A stretch of DNA of 64,000 bases from Idiomarina seosinensis_A (GCF_044797955.1 NZ_CP085211.1:372001-436000), one strand, 5' to 3'; positions 9,233 to 18,515 are shown, counted from the stretch's first letter. Program-made: numbers and translations. The notes: generated by a model from the sequence alone, not told the origin.

Positions 9233-10341
9233 TCAACCCAGACCAGCAACAACGCGCTGTGATTGCTGCCGCCGGTACTGGTGGCCATGTGTTTCCCGCG
9301 CTGGCAGTGGCCTTGCAGCTAATCAAACTGGGCTGGCAGGTCGACTGGGTCGGCACCAGAGAGGGTCGGCTGGAGTCTAAGGTGGTACCGGCTCACGATA
9401 TTCGTTTGCACTCGCTGGAAATGACCGGTATCCGCGGACACGGGAAAATACGCTTATTTAAAGCGCCCTGGCAGCTGTTTAATGCCATTAAGCAAGCGCG
9501 CCAGTTGTTGCGGGATCTGCAGCCTGACGTAGTCGTTACCTTTGGTGGTTATGTTTGTGCGCCGCTGGGTATTGCGGCCAAATCTCTGGGTATTGCGCTG
9601 TTAACCCATGAGCAAAACGCAGTACCCGGCATGACCACCCGGTTGCTGGCTCCTTTTGCCGACAAAGTGTTGGCGGGCCTGCCATTTACTAAAAAAGCCA
9701 TCAAAAAAGCTGTTCTGACCGGTAACCCACTACGTGAAGACGTGCTGCAGCTGGCGCAACACGAGGTTAAAGAGGCCCGGACCGGGCCTCTGCGGCTGTT
9801 AGTGGTCGGCGGTAGTCTGGGGGCAAAAGTACTGAACGATACGGTGCCGGCGGCGCTGGCTGACATTGATACGCCGCTAACGGTGACGCACCAGTGTGGC
9901 GGCGGCAATGATAAGCAGGTAAGCGCAGCCTATGGCAACTGTCAACAGCATCAGGTAAAGGTCTGTGATTTTATCGAGCAGATGGGCGCAGCTTATCAGC
10001 AGGCGGACCTGGTGATCTGCCGGGCGGGGGCGTTAACTGTAGCCGAACTGGCGGTACTGGGCAAAGCTGCAATTCTGGTGCCATTACCCCATGCAGTCGA
10101 TGACCATCAGACAGCCAATGCGATGACCCTGGTTAACGCCGGAGGGGCGGTCTTGTTGCCGCAGTCAGAGCTCAATGAGCAAAGTTTAGCAAAGCTGTTG
10201 CAAAGATTGTTGCAAGACCCGCAGCAACTGTGGAAAATGGCGCGCTTTGCGCGTCAGAGCGGGCGTCCGCAGGCAACAGCTGCAGTTACGCAGTGTTGTC
10301 TTGACGCGGCGAACCATAATGCCACAGAGCAGGTGAAGTAA
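9229..10341 (+). CDS. murG: Lipid II synthase MurG (GlcNAc transferase)
   Basis: Peripheral inner-membrane GT28 glycosyltransferase that adds GlcNAc to lipid I, making lipid II. The 370-residue protein has the N-terminal glycine-rich GTGGHVFPA loop at about residues 16-24, the VTFGGY segment and the UDP-GlcNAc-binding C-terminal domain with ICRAGALTVAEL. GGAGG lies just upstream of the ATG, which overlaps the ftsW stop by 4 bp. murC follows after 1 bp. Confidence 0.97.
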   Translation: MINPDQQQRAVIAAAGTGGHVFPALAVALQLIKLGWQVDWVGTREGRLESKVVPAHDIRLHSLEMTGIRGHGKIRLFKAPWQLFNAIKQARQLLRDLQPDVVVTFGGYVCAPLGIAAKSLGIALLTHEQNAVPGMTTRLLAPFADKVLAGLPFTKKAIKKAVLTGNPLREDVLQLAQHEVKEARTGPLRLLVVGGSLGAKVLNDTVPAALADIDTPLTVTHQCGGGNDKQVSAAYGNCQQHQVKVCDFIEQMGAAYQQADLVICRAGALTVAELAVLGKAAILVPLPHAVDDHQTANAMTLVNAGGAVLLPQSELNEQSLAKLLQRLLQDPQQLWKMARFARQSGRPQATAAVTQCCLDAANHNATEQVK

Positions 10342-10342
10342 G

Positions 10343-11827
10343 ATGACAACAACAGCAACCCGCCAACAACCTTTTACATTAGTGAATGTGCCGGAAATGC
10401 GCCGGGTTAAACAGATTCACTTTATTGGTATCGGCGGTGCCGGTATGGCGGGCATTGCCGAAGTTCTGCTTAATCAGGGCTACAGTATCTCAGGCTCGGA
10501 TATCGCCGCGAACAACAACACCCGGCGCCTGCAAAAGTTAGGCGCCCGGGTTATGTTTGGCCATCAGTCGCAACACATTGAAGCGGCCAGTGTGGTGGTG
10601 GTGTCCAGCGCTATTGATGCCGAAAATGTAGAGTTACTGGCGGCTCAGGAACTGCGCCTGCCGGTGGTCCGGCGCGCGGAAATGCTGGCCGAGCTGATGC
10701 GCTTTCGGCATGGCATCGCAGTGGCCGGCACGCACGGGAAAACCACGACAACATCATTATTGGCCAGTATTTTTGCAGAGGCCGGACTGGACCCGACCTT
10801 TGTTATTGGCGGCTTACTCAATTCAGCTGGTTCTAATGCCCGGCTAGGCAGCAGTAAATACCTTATTGCTGAGGCCGACGAGAGTGATGCCTCATTTTTA
10901 CATTTGCAGCCGATGGTGGCCGTGGTCACCAATATTGAAGCCGATCATATGGACACTTATGGCGGCGATTTTAATAAGCTGCTGGATACTTATCTGGAGT
11001 TTCTACACAACTTGCCGTTTTACGGGTTGGCAGTGATGTGTATTGATGACCCGGTAGTGGCTGAGTTGATTGCCCGGGTCGGGCGGCAGGCGATTACCTA
11101 TGGATTTAGTGAAAACGCGGACGTGCGCGCCGTCGATTATCAGCAAACCGGCGGTCAGAGCCGCTTTACCGTTTTACGCGACGGGCATCAGCCGCTGCAG
11201 ATCGTACTGAACCTGCCCGGCCGGCATAATGTGCTCAATGCGCTGGCTGCGGTTGCTGTTGCAACTGACGAAGGCCTCAGTGACAGTGCCTTACAGCGCG
11301 CTTTGAATACCTTTGAAGGAATTGGTCGACGGTTTCAGCATTACGGCGAGTTTACGGTTAAAGGCTGGCCGCGGGAGTCTGCCGGTAAAGGTTCTGTCAT
11401 GCTGGTTGATGATTACGGTCATCATCCGTCCGAAGTACAGGCTACCATTGATGCAGCCCGCGCCGGCTGGCCGGACAAACGGCTGGTGATGGCGTTTCAG
11501 CCACACCGGTTTTCGCGTACCCGCGACCTTTATGAAGACTTTGTTAATGTTTTATCGCAAGTGGATACCCTGTTACTGCTGGAAGTTTATGCGGCCGGTG
11601 AAATCCCGGTTACAGGTGCAGACAGTCGTGCTCTGAGCCGTTCGATTCGGCAACGCGGACAGGTAGACCCGGTCTATGTCAGCTCGCCGGAGGAGTTGCT
11701 GGAGGTTATTGGCGACATCCTGGCACCGAATGATTTGTTACTGACACAGGGCGCCGGCAATATCGGAACTCTGGCACAGCAACTGTTGCAGGACGTATTT
11801 GAGGGCGGGAAGACAGATGCAGAATAA
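10343..11827 (+). CDS. murC: UDP-MurNAc:L-alanine ligase MurC
   Basis: First Mur ligase, adding L-alanine to UDP-MurNAc. The 494-residue protein has the N-terminal IGIGGAGMAGIAE nucleotide-binding loop at about 28-40, the ATP loop GTHGKTT at 129-135 (the His is typical of MurC) and the DDYGHHPSEV motif in the C-terminal domain. Its end overlaps ddlB by 11 bp. Confidence 0.97.
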   Translation: MTTTATRQQPFTLVNVPEMRRVKQIHFIGIGGAGMAGIAEVLLNQGYSISGSDIAANNNTRRLQKLGARVMFGHQSQHIEAASVVVVSSAIDAENVELLAAQELRLPVVRRAEMLAELMRFRHGIAVAGTHGKTTTTSLLASIFAEAGLDPTFVIGGLLNSAGSNARLGSSKYLIAEADESDASFLHLQPMVAVVTNIEADHMDTYGGDFNKLLDTYLEFLHNLPFYGLAVMCIDDPVVAELIARVGRQAITYGFSENADVRAVDYQQTGGQSRFTVLRDGHQPLQIVLNLPGRHNVLNALAAVAVATDEGLSDSALQRALNTFEGIGRRFQHYGEFTVKGWPRESAGKGSVMLVDDYGHHPSEVQATIDAARAGWPDKRLVMAFQPHRFSRTRDLYEDFVNVLSQVDTLLLLEVYAAGEIPVTGADSRALSRSIRQRGQVDPVYVSSPEELLEVIGDILAPNDLLLTQGAGNIGTLAQQLLQDVFEGGKTDAE

Positions 11828-12746
11828 AGAATACGGGAAAGTTGCGGTTATGATGGGCGGTCACTCGGCGGAACGCGAAGTCTCGCTGCGTTCCGGCGCT
11901 GCCGTGCTTAAGGCCTTAACCGGTCTGGGTATTGAGGCCCACAGCTTTGATCCTGCCCGGCAGCCTTTGCAGCAGTTAATCAGTGAACATTTTCAGCGGG
12001 TATTCATTGCTTTACATGGTCGCGGCGGCGAAGACGGCAGTGTGCAGGGTGCATTAGAAACACTGCAGATCCCCTACACCGGCAGCGGTATTTTGGGTTG
12101 TGCGCTGGCAATGGATAAAGTTCGCAGTAAACAAATTTGGCAGGCACTGTCGTTGCCGCTAGCAGAAAGCTTTGCCGTTTCGGCCCGTCAGGTGCAGCAA
12201 CTGGACTATCAGCGTTTACTACAGGACCTTGGCGGCCGCGTTATTGTTAAGCCAGCCAGTGAAGGCTCGTCGATTGGAATGAGTGTCGCGAATAGCGCGG
12301 CACAGCTTGAGCAGGCGTTAACCGCGGCCTTTCAGTATGATCAGCAGGTACTGGTTGAACGCTGGATCGTGGGCCGCGAATATACGGTGGCTATTGTTGC
12401 CGGGCAGGCCTTGCCGGTCATTCGGCTGCAGACCAGCCACGAGTTTTATGATTTTGCAGCAAAATACCAGGCCAGTGATACCCAGTATCACTGCCCGGCC
12501 GGTTTATCCGCGGCCGCTGAACAGCAGCTGCAGACACTGGCATTGCAGGCCTTCGAGGCTTTGGGTTGCCGTGGTTGGGGGCGGGTGGACGTGATGCGCG
12601 ATGAACAGGACAACTGGTATTTGTTAGAAGCGAACGCAGTACCTGGAATGACCGAAAAAAGTCTGGTGCCGATGGCGGCGCGCGCGCAGGGCGACGAATT
12701 TGCGGTACTGGTTGAAAAAATACTGGCACAGACGCTGGAGCCGTAA
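11817..12746 (+). CDS. ddlB: D-alanine:D-alanine ligase (DdlB)
   Basis: ATP-grasp ligase making D-Ala-D-Ala for MurF. I use the ATG at 11817, which has GAGGGCGGGA about 8 bases upstream; this gives 309 residues, near the usual 306. A TTG at 11799 in the same frame would merely consume that ribosome-binding site. ATP-grasp motifs KPASEGSSIGMS and WIVGREYTVAI are present, and the C-terminal metal/product loop reads EANAVPGMTEKSLVPMA. This loop is slightly divergent from the common NTSPGMTSHSLVP form but retains the Asn and the PGMT core. It overlaps murC by 11 bp and ftsQ by 1 bp. Confidence 0.95.
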   Translation: MQNKEYGKVAVMMGGHSAEREVSLRSGAAVLKALTGLGIEAHSFDPARQPLQQLISEHFQRVFIALHGRGGEDGSVQGALETLQIPYTGSGILGCALAMDKVRSKQIWQALSLPLAESFAVSARQVQQLDYQRLLQDLGGRVIVKPASEGSSIGMSVANSAAQLEQALTAAFQYDQQVLVERWIVGREYTVAIVAGQALPVIRLQTSHEFYDFAAKYQASDTQYHCPAGLSAAAEQQLQTLALQAFEALGCRGWGRVDVMRDEQDNWYLLEANAVPGMTEKSLVPMAARAQGDEFAVLVEKILAQTLEP

Positions 12747-13510
12747 TGAGCAGGCAGCCAAGTCAGCCGTCGCTCAGACGCTGGAATTTTTGGCTCGGCC
12801 TGGGCGTCTGTTTGCTGACACTGGGCGCTTTTATCACGGGCATCGTGCAGCTTACGCAAGTACTGAAAGATGAGCAGCAGGTGCCGCTGGCGCGGTTAAA
12901 TGTAGAGGGTGAGTTACGGCAGTTGACGCCGGCTGAGATCCGCCGGGCATTAACGGCAAAGCCACTGGGCAGCTTTTTTACTGCCGATGTTAATCAGCTG
13001 AGACAGCGGGTGGAGCAGCTACCCTGGGTAGCCAAAGCTTCCGTCCGCAAAGTCTGGCCGAATCGGCTGGCAGTACATGTTACCGAACGAAAACCGCTGG
13101 CCTACTGGAATAGCGATCGGTTAGTGACAGCGCAGGGCGAGGTTTTTCGGGCTGAGGTAAACTCACAGCAGCTGAGCCAGGCGTTACCGCATCTGTCGGG
13201 GCCGGAAACCGCGGTTGATGCAACCTTGCAGCAATTTAACCAGTTGCAGCAAATGTTGCAGGTAAACGGAATGCAGTTAAACGCGCTGAGCTTAAGCGAA
13301 CGTTTTGCCGTCAGTGCGGTGCTTGACAGTGGTATCGAATTAAAACTGGGACGGGAGGCAGCCCTGCAACGAATAAAACGCTTTATTGACTTGTTGCCAA
13401 CAATAGAACAGCACGAGAACAGTCAGCAACAGACAATACAACAGGTTGATTTACGCTACGACACGGGCGCCGCAGTCAAATGGCAGACGCCACAGGATAA
13501 AGAGAGCTGA
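12746..13510 (+). CDS. ftsQ: Cell division protein FtsQ
   Basis: Bitopic divisome protein that binds FtsL and FtsB. The 254-residue product has a short cytoplasmic tail, a membrane helix at about 13-36 and a periplasmic POTRA domain starting near VPLARLNVEG and containing LPWVAKASVRKVWPNRL, followed by the FtsQ beta domain. The start codon overlaps the ddlB stop (TAATG). ftsA follows immediately. Confidence 0.95.
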   Translation: MSRQPSQPSLRRWNFWLGLGVCLLTLGAFITGIVQLTQVLKDEQQVPLARLNVEGELRQLTPAEIRRALTAKPLGSFFTADVNQLRQRVEQLPWVAKASVRKVWPNRLAVHVTERKPLAYWNSDRLVTAQGEVFRAEVNSQQLSQALPHLSGPETAVDATLQQFNQLQQMLQVNGMQLNALSLSERFAVSAVLDSGIELKLGREAALQRIKRFIDLLPTIEQHENSQQQTIQQVDLRYDTGAAVKWQTPQDKES

Positions 13511-13516
13511 GTGAAT

Positions 13517-14749
13517 ATGTCGAAAACAACAGAACGTGAAATGGTGGTCGGTCTCGATATTGGCACCAGTAAAGTAACGGCATTGATAGGTGAATTGCTG
13601 CCCGATGACGAAATCAGCGTGGTCGGGGTTGGCGTTACCACAGCCCGGGGAATGGATAAAGGCGGTGTTAATGACCTGAATCTGGTGGTGCAGTCAATTC
13701 AGCGTGCGGTAGATGAAGCAGAGTTAATGGCTGACTGCCGCGTCGCCTCGGTGTTTTTGAATATATCGGGGCGGCACATCGCCTGTCAGAACGAAAGCGG
13801 GATGGTGCCGGTTAATGATGCTGAAGTGACCCAGGACGACGTTGATAATGTCATTCACGCTGCCCGCTCAGTGCCTATTGCAAAGGAGCGGCGCATCCTG
13901 CACGTATTGCCGCAGGAATACGTGATCGACTCGCAGGAGAGTATTCGCAGCCCCATCGGTATGTCTGGTGTGCGGATGGAATCTAAGGTCCATATCATTA
14001 CCTGTGCTAATGATATGGCAAAAAACATCATTAAAGCGGTAGAGCGCTGCGGCCTGACCATAGATTCGTTGATATTTTCAGCGCTGGCCTCCAGCATCTC
14101 AGTACTGACCGAAGATGAGAAGGACCTGGGCGTAGCATTGGTCGATATGGGTGGCGGCACTATTGATATCTGTATTTATACCGGTGGCGTATTGCGCTAC
14201 ACGGCGGTAATACCCGCCGCGGGTAATCAGGTCACCAGTGATATTGCGAAAATTTTCAGAACACCGACCAATCACGCTGAGCAAATAAAAACCGAGCATG
14301 CCTGCGCACTGCGGCAAATGGTCAGTATGGAAGATACCATCGAAGTGCCTTCGGTTGGCGGCCGGCCGGCAAGAATGATGTCGCGGCATACGTTGGCCGA
14401 AGTTGTTGAGCCGCGTTACCAGGAACTGTTTGAGCTGGTTCGTGATCAGATCCAGCAAAGTGGCCTCGATGAACAGATAGCGGCGGGTGTCGTTATCACT
14501 GGCGGCAGTGCCAAAATGCAGGGTTGCGTTGAGTTTGCCGAAGAGATTTTTCAGATGCCGGTACGCATTGGCAAACCGCTTAATGTGAAAGGTTTAAAGG
14601 ATTATGTTGAGGATCCGGTTTATGCTACCGCTGTTGGCCTGTTACGCTATGGGCAGGAAAGTACTGCAGCGGTGCAAAAAGAGAGTACAAAAACCGATGT
14701 TGTCGGACTTTGGCAAAAAGTCCAGAACTGGTTTAAAGGTGAGTTTTAA
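13517..14749 (+). CDS. ftsA: Cell division actin homologue FtsA
   Basis: Actin-like ATPase that tethers FtsZ to the membrane. The family blocks VVGLDIGTSKVTALIGE (phosphate 1), ALVDMGGGTIDI (phosphate 2) and VVITGGSAKMQG are present, and the C-terminus ends in an amphipathic membrane-targeting helix (LWQKVQNWFKGEF). Two starts are possible: GTG at 13511, directly after the ftsQ stop, or ATG at 13517. I chose the ATG because AGAGAGCTGAG lies at a suitable distance; the difference is two residues. Length 410, against 420 in E. coli. Confidence 0.96.
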   Translation: MSKTTEREMVVGLDIGTSKVTALIGELLPDDEISVVGVGVTTARGMDKGGVNDLNLVVQSIQRAVDEAELMADCRVASVFLNISGRHIACQNESGMVPVNDAEVTQDDVDNVIHAARSVPIAKERRILHVLPQEYVIDSQESIRSPIGMSGVRMESKVHIITCANDMAKNIIKAVERCGLTIDSLIFSALASSISVLTEDEKDLGVALVDMGGGTIDICIYTGGVLRYTAVIPAAGNQVTSDIAKIFRTPTNHAEQIKTEHACALRQMVSMEDTIEVPSVGGRPARMMSRHTLAEVVEPRYQELFELVRDQIQQSGLDEQIAAGVVITGGSAKMQGCVEFAEEIFQMPVRIGKPLNVKGLKDYVEDPVYATAVGLLRYGQESTAAVQKESTKTDVVGLWQKVQNWFKGEF

Positions 14750-14792
14750 CGCTGGGGTAGCACAATAATAAAAGCAGGTAGGGAGAAATATT

Positions 14793-15983
14793 ATGTTTGA
14801 ACTGATGGACAATTATGAAAGTGAAGCCGTCATAAAAGTGATCGGTGTCGGTGGTGGAGGCGGTAACGCTGTCCAGCACATGGTGAAAGAGTCGATCGAA
14901 GGCGTGCAGTTTATAGCGGCCAATACAGACGCACAGGCGCTGCGTAACCATACCGCTGATGTCACTATTCAGTTAGGCGGTGATATTACCAAAGGGCTGG
15001 GCGCGGGCGCCAACCCGGAAGTCGGCCGGCAGTCAGCGGAAGAAGATCGTGAAGCACTTAAAGCACAGCTGGAAGGCGCTGATATGGTCTTTATCGCCGC
15101 TGGTATGGGTGGCGGCACTGGCACCGGTGCAGCGCCGGTGGTTGCTGAAGTGGCTAAAGAACTGAATATCCTGACCGTGGCGGTAGTCACTAAGCCGTTT
15201 CCGTTTGAGGGTAAAAAGCGTATGGCGGTTGCCGATGACGGCATTAATGCGCTGGCGCAAAGCGTCGACTCATTGATCACCATCCCTAACGAAAAGCTGT
15301 TAAAGGTCATGGGTAAGGGTACGTCCCTGCTGGACGCCTTTAGCGCAGCAAATAATGTATTGCTGGGCGCCGTACAGGGTATTGCTGAACTGATTACCCG
15401 GCCAGGCTTAATCAACGTCGACTTTGCGGACGTACGTGCGGTAATGAAAGAGATGGGTACCGCGATGATGGGAACCGGCGTTGCCAGTGGCGAAGACCGT
15501 GCCCAGGAAGCAGCAGAAATGGCGATTAACAGTCCATTGCTGGAAGATATCGATCTTTCCGGCGCCCGCGGCGTATTGGTTAATGTCACAGCCGGTATGG
15601 ATATGAGCATCGACGAATTCGAAACCGTTGGTAATACCGTTAAGGCCTTTGCCTCGGATAATGCCACGGTAATCGTTGGTACCGTTATTGATACGGAAAT
15701 GTCTGACGAACTGCGGGTGACCGTAGTGGCGACCGGCATTGGCGCCGAGCGTAAGCCAGATATCTCCCTGGTTAACAATAATCAGCCAGCGAAGCGGGAA
15801 CCCCAGCACAGTTACCGCAGCGACATGGATCGTAGTGCAGCAGCGCCGCGTTACGAGGAATCTGAAGAGCTGCAGCCAGAAGGCCAGACCGAAGCGGCCC
15901 GCAAGCAAGCGCCGAAAAAACAGCAGGATAATGAGCTCGATTATCTCGACATTCCTGCGTTTCTGCGTAAGCAGGTGGACTAG
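14793..15983 (+). CDS. ftsZ: Cell division GTPase FtsZ
   Basis: Tubulin-like GTPase that forms the Z ring. The 396-residue protein begins MFELMDN and has the GTP signature GGGTGTG at 106-112 and the T7 synergy-loop region (NVDFADV). A variable Gln/Glu-rich linker follows from about 330, and it ends in the conserved C-terminal peptide LDYLDIPAFLRKQ that binds FtsA, ZipA and ZapD. A clear ribosome-binding site (AGGTAGGGAG) precedes the ATG. A 43-bp gap separates it from ftsA. The ZapD partner is also encoded in this window. Confidence 0.99.
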   Translation: MFELMDNYESEAVIKVIGVGGGGGNAVQHMVKESIEGVQFIAANTDAQALRNHTADVTIQLGGDITKGLGAGANPEVGRQSAEEDREALKAQLEGADMVFIAAGMGGGTGTGAAPVVAEVAKELNILTVAVVTKPFPFEGKKRMAVADDGINALAQSVDSLITIPNEKLLKVMGKGTSLLDAFSAANNVLLGAVQGIAELITRPGLINVDFADVRAVMKEMGTAMMGTGVASGEDRAQEAAEMAINSPLLEDIDLSGARGVLVNVTAGMDMSIDEFETVGNTVKAFASDNATVIVGTVIDTEMSDELRVTVVATGIGAERKPDISLVNNNQPAKREPQHSYRSDMDRSAAAPRYEESEELQPEGQTEAARKQAPKKQQDNELDYLDIPAFLRKQVD

Positions 15984-16004
15984 CGGTTGAAATTTGAGCA
16001 GAAT

Positions 16005-16034
16005 TTGCGTCGGCCATGACAAATGTCGTATACT
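16005..16034 (+). promoter_or_regulatory. Probable sigma-70 promoter of lpxC
   Basis: TTGCGT at 16005-16010 and TATACT at 16029-16034 are separated by 18 bp, in the 82-bp gap between ftsZ and lpxC. The likely start point is about 25 bp before the lpxC start codon. This matches the independent transcription of lpxC seen in other gammaproteobacteria. Confidence 0.55.
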
Positions 16035-16065
16035 ATGCGGCTAAGTTGATTGAGGGGGCTTATTG

Positions 16066-16983
16066 ATGGTAAGGCAACGTACACTAAAACAAGCGATATC
16101 AGCGACAGGTGTCGGTCTGCACAAAGGAAACAAAGTTAATCTGACTTTGCGTCCGGCAGCCGCGAACACCGGGCTTATATTTCGCCGTGTCGACCTGCAG
16201 CCGGCCGTAGATATTCCGGCGCGCGCTGATTGGGTGCGGGATACGCAGTTATGTACCTGTCTCATCAATGAGCAAAATGTGCGGGTTTCGACCGTAGAGC
16301 ATTTATTAGCAGCACTGGCTGGTGTCGGCGTCGATAATTGTATTATCGAAGTCGACTCCCACGAAATACCGATTATGGATGGTAGTTCGCACCCGTTTAT
16401 CTACCTGCTTCAGAGTGCGGGCATTGAAGAACAGTCAGCAGCGAAAAAGTTCATTCGGATAAAACAGCCGATTCGGGTTGAAGAAGAAGATGGTAAATGG
16501 GCGGAACTGCTACCCCACAATGGTTTCCGCATTGATTTCGCCATCGACTTTGATCACCCGGCTATTGCCGAAACCGGTCAGACGGTATCAATGGAGTTTA
16601 GCAGTAACGGCTTCATTAAGGATATTAGCCGTGCCCGTACCTTTGGTTTTATGAAAGACATTGAGTACCTGCGTAAGAACAACCTCGCTTTAGGGGGAAG
16701 TTTTGACAATGCGGTGGTGCTTGATGAGTTTCGTATTTTAAACAGTGACGGCCTGCGTTATGACGATGAATTCGTCAAACATAAAATGCTGGATGCTATC
16801 GGTGATCTGTACATGTGTGGTCACAGCATTCTCGGCCACCTGCGTGCATTTAAATCTGGCCATGCCCTGAACAATCAGTTGTTACAGGCATTGCTGGCGC
16901 AGCAGGAGGCCTGGGAATTTGTCAGCTTTGACGAGGTTCAGGCCGAGTCTCCTATCACCTACTGGGCACCCAGCCTGGCTTGA
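16066..16983 (+). CDS. lpxC: UDP-3-O-acyl-GlcNAc deacetylase LpxC
   Basis: Zinc amidase for the committed step of lipid A synthesis. I use the ATG at 16066 (MVRQRTLKQ), preceded by TGAGGGGG; a TTG one codon earlier is possible but unnecessary. The product has 305 residues, like E. coli. Zinc ligands are visible as His79 (STVEHL), His239 and Asp243 (HKMLDAIGD), and the MDGSS and SGHALNN blocks are intact. It sits after ftsZ as in most gammaproteobacteria. Confidence 0.97.
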   Translation: MVRQRTLKQAISATGVGLHKGNKVNLTLRPAAANTGLIFRRVDLQPAVDIPARADWVRDTQLCTCLINEQNVRVSTVEHLLAALAGVGVDNCIIEVDSHEIPIMDGSSHPFIYLLQSAGIEEQSAAKKFIRIKQPIRVEEEDGKWAELLPHNGFRIDFAIDFDHPAIAETGQTVSMEFSSNGFIKDISRARTFGFMKDIEYLRKNNLALGGSFDNAVVLDEFRILNSDGLRYDDEFVKHKMLDAIGDLYMCGHSILGHLRAFKSGHALNNQLLQALLAQQEAWEFVSFDEVQAESPITYWAPSLA

Positions 16984-16988
16984 TTAAG

Positions 16989-17018
16989 GGTAGCCGGCAG
17001 CGTCGGCTACCATATCTT
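16989..17018. terminator. Hairpin at the lpxC / dciA convergent junction
   Basis: GGTAGCCG (16989-16996) pairs with CGGCTACC (17004-17011) around a 7-nt loop and is followed on the plus strand by ATATCTTTT. The right arm overlaps the dciA stop codon. It probably ends the lpxC transcript; the U-tract is imperfect. Confidence 0.5.
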
Positions 17019-17444
17019 TTCCGCAATCTTTAATAGCTCTGAACGCAAAGGCTCCTGACTGTTTTCTGCCAGCTGTAAAATTCGCTGTCGGCGCGTCAAA
17101 GTTTCAGCAGGGCCACCGCGGGCGCCATCTTCGCCCGGCTTTATCTGAATCTCCAGGCAGTTAACCGCAATCATCGCATCTTGTTGGAAATGCGTTATAA
17201 TAGCGTTTTGCTGTAATTTGAGCTGGGTTGCCCAGCCGGCCGCGTCAGTACGTACAATAAGCTTTTCATCGCGCACGTTAAGTAACTGGCAATGATCTGC
17301 CAGCGGACTGCCGACAATGTGCCGAAACAACTGTTGCCATTGCTTCAGTTCGGCGGCAAACTGTGCGTAGCGCTGCAGAGTTTGCGTCTGCGGCTGAACC
17401 CGGCTACGCATCCATTGTTGTGGTGTTTTGGGCTTATTGTTCAT
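17007..17444 (-). CDS. dciA: DciA-type replicative helicase loader (DUF721)
   Basis: A 145-residue basic protein with a KH-like DUF721 core (about 35-100: a WQQLFRHIVGSPLADHCQ-type helix, then LNVRDEKLIVRTDAAGWATQL). This family includes DciA, which supports loading of DnaB in bacteria lacking the phage-derived DnaC/DnaI loaders. The position between lpxC and secA, facing the other way, is the standard place for this gene in Vibrio, Shewanella and Alteromonas. The C-terminal 40 residues are a charged helix. The family call is fairly firm; function is inferred from the family. Confidence 0.8.
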   Translation of the reverse strand: MNNKPKTPQQWMRSRVQPQTQTLQRYAQFAAELKQWQQLFRHIVGSPLADHCQLLNVRDEKLIVRTDAAGWATQLKLQQNAIITHFQQDAMIAVNCLEIQIKPGEDGARGGPAETLTRRQRILQLAENSQEPLRSELLKIAEKIW

Positions 17445-17498
17445 GGGTCACCGATTATCCATAGGACACTGCCAAGCTGCTCATTAACGAGATATTGC

Positions 17499-18431
17499 AT
17501 GAGTTTATCAGTCTTTTACCGAGGCTCAAAAATACGTTTTCAGTTTCGCCTGACACGGCGCCGGTTATTGTCGCTAACTGGTCTCGCCGCTTTGTTGGGT
17601 CTGGCTGCGTGGCAGCCCTGGCAGTACCAGGGGATAGAGCCGGCAGTAGCGGCAGAAAAAATAACTGCCGAGCGGCTTAAGCTGGCGGCACAGCAAGCTG
17701 CGGTAAAAGAATTGCGGCAGGACACTGAAAAAAAATTAGGCGCGATGACTCTTTATCTAGGCCAGTTGCGGGCTCAGGTGCGGCGCTTAGATGCACTGGG
17801 TGAGCGGCTGGTCGCCAAAGCCAGGCTGGACAACGGTGAGTTTGACTTTGACAGCGCAGCGCCCCTTGGCGGTCCTGAAACAAGCGCTGTTGCCGAGCTT
17901 CCGCGGGTCGATGGTGATGATGTACTGGCTGAGATTGATCAGTTGCTGAATGAGCTCGGCGATAAACAAAAACAACTGTCGCTACTTGAATCTGTGATGA
18001 TGAATCACAATGTCTCTAGTTCAAGCTTCGTGGCAGGACGTCCGATAACCAGTGGTTGGCTGTCATCTCAGTTTGGAGTACGCAAGGATCCCTTTAATGG
18101 GGTACCGGCGATGCATAAAGGGCTTGATTTTGCCAGTTATGCGGATGACGTAAAAGTGATTGCGACCGGCGCGGGCGTGGTCACTTGGGCTGGCGAACGT
18201 TATGGCTATGGCCAGCTAGTCGAAATTGATCATGGTGGTGGTTTAAAAACCCGCTATGGCCATAATCAGCAGCTGCTGGTTGAGGTAGGAGACGTGGTAA
18301 CCAGGGGCCAGTCGATTGCAGAGATGGGCAGTACCGGCCGCTCAACCGGCCCTCATGTGCATTATGAGGTGCTGCGCAATGGTCAGGCCATCGACCCTAA
18401 TCAGTTTGTATACAGAAAAATAGATAATTAA
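17499..18431 (+). CDS. Membrane-anchored M23 (LytM) peptidoglycan endopeptidase
   Basis: The ATG at 17499 gives a 310-residue protein; the open frame extends back to 17292, but that part lies antisense over dciA and reads as nonsense. Layout: basic N-terminus, one membrane helix at about 23-41, a coiled-coil periplasmic stretch at 52-165 and a C-terminal M23 domain at 178-305. Metal and catalytic residues are complete: HKGLD (His206, Asp210) and HVH (His286, His288). It is therefore probably an active DD-endopeptidase rather than a degenerate EnvC/NlpD-type activator. The gene lies 54 bp from the divergent dciA and 84 bp before secA. The specific cleavage role is not known. Confidence 0.88.
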   Translation: MSLSVFYRGSKIRFQFRLTRRRLLSLTGLAALLGLAAWQPWQYQGIEPAVAAEKITAERLKLAAQQAAVKELRQDTEKKLGAMTLYLGQLRAQVRRLDALGERLVAKARLDNGEFDFDSAAPLGGPETSAVAELPRVDGDDVLAEIDQLLNELGDKQKQLSLLESVMMNHNVSSSSFVAGRPITSGWLSSQFGVRKDPFNGVPAMHKGLDFASYADDVKVIATGAGVVTWAGERYGYGQLVEIDHGGGLKTRYGHNQQLLVEVGDVVTRGQSIAEMGSTGRSTGPHVHYEVLRNGQAIDPNQFVYRKIDN

Positions 18432-18515
18432 TTATCGCGTCAACACGTGAGCGTACCTGAGGAGCTTTGGTATCGCTTTTGTTGTTCATAACGTAAAACA
18501 GGAAATCCCTTTCTC

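Noticed and set aside
14969..15778. 269-codon open frame antisense to ftsZ
   Set aside because: It mirrors the codons of a highly conserved gene, gives a Ser/Thr/Ala-rich sequence with no recognisable motif, and has no ribosome-binding site.
17292..17498. N-terminal extension of the M23 peptidase
   Set aside because: It runs antisense through dciA and lacks family similarity; the ATG at 17499 gives a sensible membrane-anchored protein.
18447..18491. Possible 14-codon leader peptide before secA (SecM-like)
   Set aside because: GTG start without a ribosome-binding site, no arrest motif and no signal sequence; probably chance.
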